This document shows, one piece after another, positions 7,539-15,686 of a stretch of 47,595 nt of DNA. This DNA is from Hyphococcus sp. Its GTDB lineage: Bacteria > Pseudomonadota > Alphaproteobacteria > Caulobacterales > Parvularculaceae. The notes under the pieces were generated by a model, which did not search any database, was not told the origin of the DNA, and saw nothing but the letters and a program-made list of their open reading frames with translations. The stretch covers positions 1 through 47,595 of the forward strand of contig JAJFGA010000080.1 of the NCBI GenBank assembly GCA_021776375.1, written 5' to 3'. The position numbers were made by a program, and so were the translations under genes. The stretch's first letter is position 1, and each line of letters begins with the position of its first letter.

Positions 7539-8798
7539 TCATTCAAGTTCTACTGTCCTCGCCCAGGCGCAAATAGCTGGAACTAAGTGCGCCAACGTCT
7601 CACGATGTCTCTTCTTGTCGTAGAGTTCTGTCAATTTCTCGTAGAACGCGCCAAAGCGGTGAAAGTTTCGGTTCTCTTCCATAACTTTAATCACACGTTC
7701 TTTTTCATGCTCGTAAGCATCATCGCCCCAATATTCCCGCGCAAACAACAAGAATGCTGACCAGGTCATATATTCGCTGAATGTGGACGCCGGATTAGCA
7801 TATCCGCCATATTCGTTTTGGGTCCACTTTTCCATATTTGAAAATGCGTCCATTACGACTGGCAAATAGAATATCATCGCAAAATCCACGTAATTATGAT
7901 CTATCTCTGTGAAAATCTGACGGGTCATTATTACACTTTTGTCGATAGGATCGCTGTAAGCACGCACGTATTCCGGACCGGCGTTCATTGTCAGGTTTTG
8001 AGTGAAGTTGCGCGAAATTTTCGCGTTCCCTGAATGGCTTCCTTTTGTCAATGGAGAGAAGAAAACGCGGATGCTATTGTATTCCACCAATGGAAATTCG
8101 CGATCAAGCCAATGCTTCACATCTTCGATCGGAACGAAAGAAGCCATCTCTTGTGACAAGCCATCATAATATTCTTGGTGAGCCGCATAGAATGCGCGGT
8201 AATTTGATTGTTTCACAAAATCTTCAATTAACGGTTTGAATTCGGCAATTCTGTCTTTTGTCCCACTGATTTCTTCCGGCCACCAATTTGAAAACACCTC
8301 ATGCGCGGCCAAACGATTTCCGTCAAATTTGTAGGCAAGGCCTGTTTCTCGAAGTCCTGCAACTTCGGTGAATCCGCGAAGATCGATTTTCGCAAGCGCG
8401 TCAAACAGCGCGTGATCAGTGTATGCCGAAAAATAATTTTCGACCTCACGATAGTAGTCTGTATCGATATACCAATTTCCGGTGTGGCCGTTCTCTTTCA
8501 TCAACGACAAGGTGATGAGAATGTTACCGAGTTCAATCACTTCATGCGTCTCGAAGACGAACTTTGCATCGTAAGCGGCGATGTAGGCGTCGGTGAAATT
8601 TGTTTCGGGTAGCTCATAAGGTAAGTTTGGCAGATCAAGAACGGATTGTGGGAATTCGTCGGGGCGCTCGACTGTCGCGCAAGCTTGAGCGCAAACAATC
8701 AAAAAAATGACGACAAGCCGCAAGAGAGGGTTAGTTTGGCGCTTTGAATCTGCGAACAGTGCGAATGGCGCCAGGTAGCGTCGGCCAAAAGAAATCAT
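7539..8798 (-). CDS. Putative secreted or lipoprotein-like protein, DUF4932-like with degenerate metalloprotease motif
   Basis: 419 residues. An N-terminal hydrophobic stretch (about residues 26-42, ending CAQAC) looks like a signal peptide, possibly lipoprotein type though without an ideal lipobox. Around residue 297 the sequence FTEIDHNYVD resembles the HExxH zinc site of DUF4932-type proteins (HEFSHSYVN), with Thr in place of the first His. SEYMTW downstream could supply the later Glu. Family assignment is tentative. The gene is A/T-richer than its neighbours and opposes the nuo genes, sharing an A/T-rich divergent promoter region with the DUF2975 gene. The ATG at 8798 has AAGGAAA upstream. 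Confidence 0.75.
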   Translation of the reverse strand: MISFGRRYLAPFALFADSKRQTNPLLRLVVIFLIVCAQACATVERPDEFPQSVLDLPNLPYELPETNFTDAYIAAYDAKFVFETHEVIELGNILITLSLMKENGHTGNWYIDTDYYREVENYFSAYTDHALFDALAKIDLRGFTEVAGLRETGLAYKFDGNRLAAHEVFSNWWPEEISGTKDRIAEFKPLIEDFVKQSNYRAFYAAHQEYYDGLSQEMASFVPIEDVKHWLDREFPLVEYNSIRVFFSPLTKGSHSGNAKISRNFTQNLTMNAGPEYVRAYSDPIDKSVIMTRQIFTEIDHNYVDFAMIFYLPVVMDAFSNMEKWTQNEYGGYANPASTFSEYMTWSAFLLFAREYWGDDAYEHEKERVIKVMEENRNFHRFGAFYEKLTELYDKKRHRETLAHLVPAICAWARTVELE

Positions 8799-8840
8799 CT
8801 GCGTATTTTCCTTTTATGCAAACCGTGGTAGCCTATTTTT

Positions 8841-8889
8841 TGATAAATAATTATCATAAAATAGTAATTTTTTATCAGAATTGTATAAT
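8841..8889. promoter_or_regulatory. Divergent A/T-rich control region with TTATCA half-sites and a TATAAT box
   Basis: TGATAA (8841-8846) and TTATCA (8851-8856) form a 6-4-6 inverted repeat; a third TTATCA lies at 8872-8877. A perfect TATAAT at 8884-8889 is placed to start transcription about 15 bases before the DUF2975 ATG. No convincing -35 box is seen, as expected of a regulator-dependent or weak promoter. The adjacent Xre-type regulator (9436-9696) is the obvious candidate to bind these sites; this is inference. Confidence 0.5.
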
Positions 8890-8910
8890 AATATTAGAGA
8901 GTCAATAGCA

Positions 8911-9426
8911 ATGAGCCCCTGGTTTCGCGCCGTCGTGATGGCCTTGATGATTGCTGTTCCTGTCTGGATGGCATGGTTAACCTTCCTTCAGGCTGCGTTT
9001 TGGTTTTTTGATTATGCGCCGCCATTTGGAGATTTTTTTGACAGAGCAAATGCGAGCCCCCGCAATGGATACGGCTGGTTTGGTTTCGCGGTGATAAGTC
9101 CTGTTATGGCGACTTGGCTGTATGCGTTTTATCGCCTTGAGTTATTGCTTTTGGGATTTCACCGAGGTGGAGCGATCAATTTGGCCACGGTCAGACATCT
9201 TCGCGGCTTTTCCCTATTTTTGCTGATATCAATTATTCTAGAGGTGTTCTTGCTGGGGCCTTATCTTTGGGCGATGGGAAGCTTCACGGGAGAAAACCCC
9301 TGGTTCAAGCTTCAATTGATGCGTATTCATGTCCATGTCGGGATCTTTTCATTCATATTTCTGCTTATTTCTCATGCGCTTGTTGAAGCCGTGCAGTACA
9401 AAGACGAAAATGAAAAGTTTTTTTAG
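8911..9426 (+). CDS. DUF2975 integral membrane protein
   Basis: 171 residues with four hydrophobic segments (about residues 5-28, 55-78, 95-118 and 138-160), the architecture of DUF2975 membrane proteins. These are commonly encoded directly upstream of a small Xre/YozG-type regulator, exactly as here. The ATG at 8911 (MSPWFRAVV) follows an AGAGAG site; a TTG at 8881 is in frame but overlaps the predicted promoter. Function is unknown; the pairing suggests a membrane component linked to the regulator. Base composition is A/T-richer than the nuo genes. Confidence 0.8.
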   Translation: MSPWFRAVVMALMIAVPVWMAWLTFLQAAFWFFDYAPPFGDFFDRANASPRNGYGWFGFAVISPVMATWLYAFYRLELLLLGFHRGGAINLATVRHLRGFSLFLLISIILEVFLLGPYLWAMGSFTGENPWFKLQLMRIHVHVGIFSFIFLLISHALVEAVQYKDENEKFF

Positions 9427-9435
9427 GCGTATGCT

Positions 9436-9696
9436 ATGACGGTTATCAATCGCCTTGACGTAATGCTCGCCAAACGAAAGATGCGTTCGAAAGAACTCGC
9501 CGCGTTGCTTGGTGCGACCGAAGCAAACTTATCTAACTTGAAGTCAGGCAAAATGAAGGGGCTCAAATTTGAAACGCTCGATTTGCTTTGTGAGATATTA
9601 GATTGCCAGCCGGGTGATTTATTAGAACATCAAAAGAATTACCCTCCTTTATTGGGGCGCGCCCAAAAAGAAAAAAAGCGCGTTAATAAGGAATAG
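9436..9696 (+). CDS. Xre-family (YozG-like) small HTH regulator
   Basis: 86 residues, nearly all one Cro/C1-type helix-turn-helix. The pattern RLDVMLAKRKMRSKELA, then ATEANLSNLKSGKMKGLKF, then LCEILDCQPGDLLE is the signature of the small YozG-like regulators. The C-terminal tail is strongly basic (KEKKRVNKE). It starts 9 bases after the DUF2975 stop, so the two form an operon. It probably autoregulates through the TTATCA sites at 8841-8877. The pair lies inside the complex I locus, apparently as part of an insertion. Confidence 0.88.
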   Translation: MTVINRLDVMLAKRKMRSKELAALLGATEANLSNLKSGKMKGLKFETLDLLCEILDCQPGDLLEHQKNYPPLLGRAQKEKKRVNKE

Positions 9697-9722
9697 ACTG
9701 CCAAACCGAATTTCGAATTCGC

Positions 9723-9746
9723 GACCGCTGGGAGCGCGCGATCGCT
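9723..9746 (+). other. Possible remnant of the nuoI 3' end
   Basis: These 24 bases match nuoI positions 7450-7473 at 21 of 24 sites, in the same orientation; nuoI codes there for DRWEREIA. A weaker match (TCGAA and ACCG blocks) seems to continue upstream. It could be a leftover of a duplication made when the block 7507-9722 was inserted, or a chance or dispersed-repeat match. Confidence 0.4.
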
Positions 9747-9772
9747 ATCAGCGTGTTCCAACCTACTGTGGA

Positions 9773-9821
9773 GATCCCGGACCAGCAGTGCATCACTTCG
9801 TGCTGCAATGCATCCGGGATG
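9773..9821. repeat. Small palindromic intergenic element
   Basis: ATCCCGGA (9774-9781) pairs with TCCGGGAT (9813-9820), with inner arms CAGCA (9783-9787) and TGCTG (9801-9805) around a short centre. The GATCCCGGA...TCCGGGATGAC form resembles dispersed palindromes common in alphaproteobacterial intergenic DNA. Confidence 0.6.
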
Positions 9822-9990
9822 ACGAACTGTTTCTTTCTAATCCCCAACGGGGCAAAACGCCGGCCCAAAAATTGGCCGCAGTTTTCGGGCCGGGCGTTTC
9901 ACTCTGTTGAGCGCCGGGGGCGAGAAGTTCCGCGCCGCGACAGCCAACTGAATGGGACCGACGGCGGCGCAAGGGTTCACAATGTCAAAC

Positions 9991-10098
9991 AGCCCGAGCG
10001 CCTTCGCGCTCAAACTGAGTCCTAGCGCGAAGGCGCTCAAACTGAGCCCGAGCGCGAAGGCGCTCAAACTGAGTCCGAGCGCGAAGGCGCTCAAACCA
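9991..10098. repeat. Four tandem 27-bp repeats, each with an internal hairpin
   Basis: Units start at 9991, 10018, 10045 and 10072. The consensus is AGYCCGAGCGC-GAAG-GCGCTCAAACTG. Each unit contains the near-palindrome AGCGC-GAAG-GCGCT; in the first unit the four central bases are inverted (CTTC). Units differ by one to four bases. There are no spacers, so this is a tandem array and not a CRISPR. The 27-bp period keeps all reading frames open. Confidence 0.9.
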
Positions 10099-10521
10099 AG
10101 CCCACGCAGACAAACTTTACGTTCCCTGCGCATGAACGCCGTAAGGGCCCTTTGGGGTGTTGCGATGTCCCGTTGGGGAGCCAATCGCCTATCGGGTTGG
10201 CCGCAAATCGACGTTGGGAGAGAGTGTAAGGCCGCCCAAATCCGTGAGGATAACTTTTCACCAGTTAAATGGGGTTGGGGCCCCATTTGACGATTTTGCG
10301 CGACCAAAGCCTTACGCCAAACACGTTGCACGAGAAATCTAGCCTAAAGAAACAACTTTGGCGGAGAATATGTCGCGTGCGGCGTACCAAAAAAGAAAAA
10401 GGCATGTCCACGCAGCTGCGTTTGCTTCGCAAACGGTCAGCGCGAACTATGGCCAACTACCCTCCTGGAGTTGCAAAAACGAAGATTCGATTCGTGTGGC
10501 GGATGTGGGAGTTTTCTTGGA

Positions 10522-10658
10522 TTGAAGAGCCCCCTTCGACCGCTTCGCCGCCACTTCCCCCGTAAACGGGGAAAGAAAAGAGCGCGCATCAAGCGCAACC
10601 TAATTCCTCCCCCGTAAAACGGGGGAGGTGTCCCGAAGGGACGGAGGGGGCTCTTCAA
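10522..10658. repeat. Palindromic MITE-like element, copy 1
   Basis: Perfect 14-bp terminal inverted repeats TTGAAGAGCCCCCT (10522-10535) and its complement (10645-10658) enclose a block with C-rich/G-rich hairpins (CCCCCGT..ACGGGGG). It shares several segments with the element at 43204-43343 in opposite orientation: the end block CCCCCTTCGACCGCTT, a GAGCGCGC stretch, and CTAATTC followed by a CCCCCG hairpin and a GTGTC..GAAGG hairpin. It has no coding capacity and is probably a non-autonomous dispersed element. Confidence 0.75.
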
Positions 10659-10945
10659 CGCAATCCGAAAGGCGCCGACGCCACGCTTGCGCTGCTGCTC
10701 TCAAGACCCCAGAAATACCCCTGAAATAACCCGCCTCAACCCTTTGCAATGCCTCGCCAAGGCGGTTAAAACGCAGCGGATTTCGTGCGTGCGTGTGAGT
10801 CGCATTGCAGGCCGTGCGAATGCCCGTCATGCAACGTCATCCGGCGTTGTTTCCGCCTGTTTTTGTTTCTGCCTAATCCTGCTTGTTCCACCGAGTATCG
10901 AAATTTTCAAAGGTTGCCCTGTTATAGGGGTATTCAGCGCTTCTT

Positions 10946-11584
10946 ATGTCGATTGCCGTTATTGCCTTTTATGTCTTCGCATTGACCGTCATCGCATCGG
11001 CGTTGATGGTGGTGGCGTCCAAGAACCCGGTCCATTCGGTGCTGTTCTTGATTTCCACATTCATCGCCGCCGCCGGCCTGTTCGTGCTGATGGGGGCTGA
11101 ATATCTGGCGATGGTGTTGGTGGTGGTTTATGTCGGCGCGGTTGCGGTTTTGTTTCTGTTCGTGGTGATGATGCTCGATGTGGACTTCGTCGAGCTGAAA
11201 CAGGGTTTCCTGCAATATCTGCCGTTTGGCGGCGCGGTGGCGGTGCTGGTCGTTGTCGAACTGATCATGGTGGTCTCGGTCTGGGCGTTTCCGTCTGACG
11301 CGGAACTGGCGCTTGCGCATCCTTCGCCGACGGCGGCGCAGACACTCGCCGATCCCAACGGGCCGACCAATATCGAGGCGATCGGCCTCATTCTTTACAC
11401 CGACTATGTACATTATTTTCAGATCGCCGGGATCATCCTTCTGGTGGCGATGATCGGCGCGATTGTCCTGACTTTCCGGACGCGCGAAGGCATTAAAAAG
11501 CAGGATGTGGCCGCTCAGGTCGGGCGCAAGCGCGAAGACGGGGTTAAGCTTGTCGACCTTCCAACCGGCCAGGGACTTTCATAA
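10946..11584 (+). CDS. nuoJ: NADH-quinone oxidoreductase subunit J
   Basis: 212 residues with five predicted membrane helices. The conserved segment around residues 50-75 ([28 protein letters not shown]) contains the family's signature helix, which lies next to NuoK in the membrane arm. The C-terminus is an extended hydrophilic tail, as is common in alphaproteobacterial NuoJ. The ATG at 10946 is the conserved start ([12 protein letters not shown]), although no strong ribosome binding site precedes it. This is the first nuo gene after the 3.4-kb interruption, so it must be expressed by read-through or from a promoter in 9697-10945. Confidence 0.95.
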   Translation: MSIAVIAFYVFALTVIASALMVVASKNPVHSVLFLISTFIAAAGLFVLMGAEYLAMVLVVVYVGAVAVLFLFVVMMLDVDFVELKQGFLQYLPFGGAVAVLVVVELIMVVSVWAFPSDAELALAHPSPTAAQTLADPNGPTNIEAIGLILYTDYVHYFQIAGIILLVAMIGAIVLTFRTREGIKKQDVAAQVGRKREDGVKLVDLPTGQGLS

Positions 11585-11625
11585 AATGGGACTTTCGTAG
11601 GGATGTTCGTGAGGAGCTTTCGAAG

Positions 11626-11937
11626 ATGCTAGAGATTGGCCTTGGGCATTATCTTTCTGTCGCCGCGATAGTGTTCGCGATCGGCATGGCGGGTATCTTT
11701 CTCAACCGCAAAAACGTCATCGTCATCTTGATGTCGATTGAGTTGATGCTGTTGGCGGTCAACATCAATCTGGTGGCGTTCTCGCAATTTCTTGGCGACC
11801 TCACCGGCCAGATTTTCGCTTTTATGGTGCTGACGGTGGCGGCGGCGGAAGCTGCGATCGGGCTTGCCATTCTCGTCGCCTTCTTCCGCAATCGCGGCGA
11901 CATCGCCGTTGACGACGCCAGCTTGATGAAGAACTAG
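11626..11937 (+). CDS. nuoK: NADH-quinone oxidoreductase subunit K
   Basis: 103 residues, three membrane helices; the Mrp-related small subunit of the complex I proton pathway. Conserved Glu in [10 protein letters not shown] (about residue 39) and in the third helix ([11 protein letters not shown], about residue 75) are present; these acidic residues matter for proton translocation in the family. The ATG at 11626 has GAGGAG upstream. It ends 12 bases before the nuoL ATG. Confidence 0.97.
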   Translation: MLEIGLGHYLSVAAIVFAIGMAGIFLNRKNVIVILMSIELMLLAVNINLVAFSQFLGDLTGQIFAFMVLTVAAAEAAIGLAILVAFFRNRGDIAVDDASLMKN

Positions 11938-11949
11938 GGCCCCGTATTG

Positions 11950-14118
11950 ATGGAATCTTTTGTCGTCTTACTGCCTCTGTTCGGCGCGATGCTGGCGATG
12001 CCGGTCGGGCGCGCCTTTGGGCCGCGGGCGGCGGAGCTGTTGACGACAGGCCTGTTGCTGATCGCAGCGATGATTGCATGGTTTTTGTTGTTCGACGTCA
12101 CCTCGTTGATGGGCGGTGATGGCGGCGGCGTGCGAACCATTGAGCTGTTCACCTGGATTTCGTCGGGCGGCTTTAAAGCGGAATGGGCGGTGCGCCTCGA
12201 TGCATTGTCGGCGGTGATGCTGGTGGTGGTGAACTCGGTCTCGTTCCTCGTTCACTGGTATTCCATGGGCTACATGAAGGAGTATGGCGAGCAGTCGCGT
12301 TTCTTCGCGTATCTGTCACTGTTCACCTTCGCGATGTTGACGCTGGTGACGGCGGACAATTTCCTGCAACTGTTTTTCGGCTGGGAGGGCGTCGGTCTCG
12401 CCTCCTATCTGCTGATCGGCTTCTGGTTCAAGAAGAAGTCTGCCAACGATGCAGCGATCAAGGCGTTTATCGTCAACCGGGTCGGCGATTTTGGTTTCGC
12501 GCTCGGCATTGTCTCAATTTTTTATGTCTTTGGCACGGTCGAGTTTGATGCGGTGTTCAATGCGGTTGCTGCAAACGCTGAAATTGCGCCCTTCGGACAG
12601 AATGCCGGCGCGCCGATCCAGATGCTGACGATCAATTTCCTCGGTAATGACTGGCATGCGCTGACGGTGATTGGCGTATTGTTATTCATCGGCGCCATGG
12701 GCAAGTCGGCGCAGTTCTTCCTCCACACCTGGTTGCCGGATGCGATGGAAGGTCCGACGCCGGTGTCGGCGCTGATCCACGCCGCGACCATGGTCACCGC
12801 GGGCGTCTATCTCGTCTCGCGCTGCTCGGTGATTTACGAATATGCGCCCAATGCAGCCGCGATGGTGACGCTTGTCGGCGCGGTTACGGCGTTTTTTGCA
12901 GCGACCGTGGCCTTGCTTCAGGACGACATCAAAAAAGTTATCGCCTATTCAACCTGCTCGCAGCTCGGCTATATGTTTTTCGCTGCCGGCGTCGGCGCCT
13001 ATGACGCGGCGATGTTTCATCTGTTCACCCATGCGTTCTTTAAAGCGCTCCTGTTCCTTGGTTCCGGCGCGGTGATCATCGCCATGCATCACGAGCAGGA
13101 CATCAAGAAAATGGGCGGGGTGCGGGACGTCCTGCCATTCACGCATATTTTGATGGTGATCGGCACCATTGCGATTACCGGCGTTGGCATTCCGGGGATA
13201 TTTCTCTTCGGCGCGCCATTTGGCGCTGCAGGCTTTGTTTCCAAGGATATGATCCTCGAAGGCGCGTTTGCGGCTGGCGAGGTCGGGCGGACGTTTGGAT
13301 ATTTCGCCTTTATCCTCGGATTGCTGGCCGCGGTGATGACCGCGTTTTATTCCTGGCGGCTTATTTTCCTCACCTTCTGGGGGGCGAGCCGGGCGCCGGA
13401 GGCGGTCCGCAAACATCCCCATGCGGTGCCCGATGCGATGATGGCGCCATTGATCCCGTTGGCGATCGGCGCGCTGGTCGTCGGCATGGCGTTTTACGGT
13501 CAGTTTGTTGGCGACAATAAACAAGCGTTCTGGGGCGATGCGCTTTATTTCAAAACCGCCGAGCATGTTGAAGACGTCGCCGTTGACCATGCTGGTACGG
13601 AAGACGTGACCCATGGCGCCGTTGAACATGCTCCGGCGGATACGCATGGCCAAGAGGCTGCGCACGCTGAAGAGGCTGGCGACGTGGCAAGCGATCACGG
13701 CGAAGAGGGCGGCCATCATGTCCCGACCTGGGTCTTATGGGCGCCGTTCCTGGCAATGCTGACCGGTGCGCTTACAGCCGCCAATCATTATCTGCGCGGC
13801 GATCCGTTGCGGCCGGGTCTGTTGCGCGAAGGTGGGATGATCTACGGCTTCCTCAAGAACAAATGGTATTTCGATGAGATCTACGACTTTCTTCTGGTCA
13901 AGCCGGCGTTTCGGCTTGGCCGGCTGTTCTGGCTTGAGGGCGACGGCAAAACCATTGATGCGGTCGGCCCCGACGGCATTGCCGCGAGCGTTGCGGCGGG
14001 CGCGCGGCGCATCGTCAAACTTCAGAGCGGTTATCTCTATCACTACGCCTTCGCCATGCTGATCGGCATTGCGGTGTTCATCACCTATGTCTTAATCCGG
14101 GCGGGGGGCGGCCAATGA
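11950..14118 (+). CDS. nuoL: NADH-quinone oxidoreductase subunit L
   Basis: 722 residues, a distal antiporter-like proton-pumping subunit with about 16 membrane helices. Conserved stretches include [38 protein letters not shown] and the lysine-bearing [16 protein letters not shown] hydrophilic insertion at about residues 537-593 is rich in His, Glu and Asp (including HGEEGGHHV); it falls before the long lateral helix at the C-terminus. The ATG at 11950 is preferred over the TTG one codon upstream. The stop overlaps the nuoM start by 4 bases. Confidence 0.97.
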   Translation: MESFVVLLPLFGAMLAMPVGRAFGPRAAELLTTGLLLIAAMIAWFLLFDVTSLMGGDGGGVRTIELFTWISSGGFKAEWAVRLDALSAVMLVVVNSVSFLVHWYSMGYMKEYGEQSRFFAYLSLFTFAMLTLVTADNFLQLFFGWEGVGLASYLLIGFWFKKKSANDAAIKAFIVNRVGDFGFALGIVSIFYVFGTVEFDAVFNAVAANAEIAPFGQNAGAPIQMLTINFLGNDWHALTVIGVLLFIGAMGKSAQFFLHTWLPDAMEGPTPVSALIHAATMVTAGVYLVSRCSVIYEYAPNAAAMVTLVGAVTAFFAATVALLQDDIKKVIAYSTCSQLGYMFFAAGVGAYDAAMFHLFTHAFFKALLFLGSGAVIIAMHHEQDIKKMGGVRDVLPFTHILMVIGTIAITGVGIPGIFLFGAPFGAAGFVSKDMILEGAFAAGEVGRTFGYFAFILGLLAAVMTAFYSWRLIFLTFWGASRAPEAVRKHPHAVPDAMMAPLIPLAIGALVVGMAFYGQFVGDNKQAFWGDALYFKTAEHVEDVAVDHAGTEDVTHGAVEHAPADTHGQEAAHAEEAGDVASDHGEEGGHHVPTWVLWAPFLAMLTGALTAANHYLRGDPLRPGLLREGGMIYGFLKNKWYFDEIYDFLLVKPAFRLGRLFWLEGDGKTIDAVGPDGIAASVAAGARRIVKLQSGYLYHYAFAMLIGIAVFITYVLIRAGGGQ

Positions 14119-15686
14119 CCGCAGCTCAACCCTGGCTTTCTCTTTTAACCTTTGCGCCGATGATCGGCGCCATGTTCATCGTCATATCACGGATGATGGC
14201 GAAAAAGAACGATGACGGCGTCATCGCCGGTCCGGACCTTGAGCAGGTCGAGCGCAATGCGCGCATCATCGCGCTAGCCTTTACCGTCGGCGCGTTCCTG
14301 ATTTCACTTGGCGTGTTTGCCCTATACGACAGCTCGCTGGCCGGCTTCCAACTGGTAGAAGAAGTCGCCTGGCTCGGCGGTGGCATCTCCTACAAGCTCG
14401 GCGTTGACGGGATTTCAATCCTGTTCGTTTTGCTGACGACCTTCATCATGCCGATCTGCATTCTCGCCTCATGGGATTCCATCAAGTCGCGCGTCGCCGA
14501 TTACATGATTGCGTTTCTGATTTTGGAAACCCTGATGATCGGCGTTTTCTGTTCGCTGGATCTGTTTTTGTTTTATGTCTTCTTCGAGGGCAGTCTGATC
14601 CCGATGTTTTTAATCATCGGCGTTTGGGGCTCGAAAGGCACAAAAGAATTTGCTGGCATTACATTGCCGAGCCGGGTTTATGCGGCGCTGAAATTTTTTC
14701 TCTACACGCTGATCGGCTCGCTCTTACTTTTGGTGGCGATGGCGTGGATGTATGCGCAAGCCGGCACCACCGACATTGTCGCCTTGCAACAAACTGATTT
14801 CCCTGCCGGGGCGCAGAAATGGTTGTGGCTTGCCTTCTTTGCTTCCTTTGCGGTGAAGATGCCCATGTGGCCGGTCCATACCTGGCTGCCGGATGCCCAT
14901 GTTCAGGCGCCGACGGCGGGATCGATTGTCCTGGCGGCAATCCTTTTGAAAATGGGCGGGTACGGATTTTTACGCTTCTCGCTGCCAATGTTCCCGCTCG
15001 CCAGCGCCGACTTCGCACCGTTCATTTATGCCTTGTCGATCATTGCGATTATTTACACCTCCCTCGTCGCGCTCGCCCAGGAAGATATGAAAAAGCTCAT
15101 CGCCTATTCGTCGGTGGCGCATATGGGCTTTGTGACCATGGGAATTTTCACCGGCACCAAGCAGGGGATTGAGGGCGGTCTGTTCCAGATGTTGAGCCAC
15201 GGCTTTATCTCCGGGGCGCTCTTCTTATGCGTTGGCGTCGTCTATAACCGCATGCACACGCGCGAGATCGCGGCCTATGGCGGGCTAGTCCACCGCATGC
15301 CGCTTTATGCATTTTTGTTTCTGTTCTTCACGCTCGCCAATGTCGGCCTTCCGGGCACCAGCGGTTTTATTGGCGAGATCCTCGCACTGGTCGGTGCGTT
15401 CAAGGTCAATAGCTGGATTGCGTTCTTCGCCGCCTTCGGTTTGATCCTTTCGGCGGCTTACGCCTTGCGGCTGTTCCGTCAGGTGATGTATGGCGCGTTG
15501 GATAAGCCAGCCTTGATGACCATAACCGATGTTGATTGGCGCGAGCTTTTGTCTCTCGGTGCGTTGATGGCGTTTGCCCTTTATCTTGGCGTTAATCCGG
15601 GACCGGCGCTGGATGTGTTCTCGCCCTCGGTTGATCTGCTGATGGAAAATTATGACGCTGCGCTGGCGGCGGGAGCTGTGCGGTAA
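14115..15686 (+). CDS. nuoM: NADH-quinone oxidoreductase subunit M
   Basis: 523 residues, about 14 membrane helices; the middle antiporter-like proton pump of the membrane arm. The family motifs [17 protein letters not shown] and [21 protein letters not shown] are both present, with the key Lys in the second and a conserved Glu in [10 protein letters not shown]. The ATG at 14115 overlaps the nuoL stop as ATGA, and its own stop overlaps the nuoN start by one base, so the three are translationally coupled. Confidence 0.97.
   Translation: MTAAQPWLSLLTFAPMIGAMFIVISRMMAKKNDDGVIAGPDLEQVERNARIIALAFTVGAFLISLGVFALYDSSLAGFQLVEEVAWLGGGISYKLGVDGISILFVLLTTFIMPICILASWDSIKSRVADYMIAFLILETLMIGVFCSLDLFLFYVFFEGSLIPMFLIIGVWGSKGTKEFAGITLPSRVYAALKFFLYTLIGSLLLLVAMAWMYAQAGTTDIVALQQTDFPAGAQKWLWLAFFASFAVKMPMWPVHTWLPDAHVQAPTAGSIVLAAILLKMGGYGFLRFSLPMFPLASADFAPFIYALSIIAIIYTSLVALAQEDMKKLIAYSSVAHMGFVTMGIFTGTKQGIEGGLFQMLSHGFISGALFLCVGVVYNRMHTREIAAYGGLVHRMPLYAFLFLFFTLANVGLPGTSGFIGEILALVGAFKVNSWIAFFAAFGLILSAAYALRLFRQVMYGALDKPALMTITDVDWRELLSLGALMAFALYLGVNPGPALDVFSPSVDLLMENYDAALAAGAVR

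Larger units (their letters stand above)
9697..10945. other. 1.25-kb gene-free block ahead of nuoJ, rich in repeats
   Basis: No convincing gene. It holds a nuoI-like remnant (9723-9746), a small palindromic element (9773-9821), four 27-bp tandem repeats (9991-10098), a GC hairpin AAATGGGG/CCCCATTT (10267-10288), a short hairpin CGTTTGC/GCAAACG (10419-10435) and a large palindromic element (10522-10658). The stretch 10660-10945 shows nothing beyond being the nuoJ leader; TTATAG at 10922-10927 is a possible -10 box without a good -35. Confidence 0.7.

Noticed and set aside
9991..10098. CRISPR array
   Set aside because: The 27-bp units are directly abutting, with no unique spacers and no cas genes nearby.
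9837..10331. Repeat-containing protein gene (164 codons minus strand, or 112 codons plus strand at 9952)
   Set aside because: The frames stay open only because the repeat period is a multiple of three; no ribosome binding site or family resemblance, and the flanking parts look non-coding.
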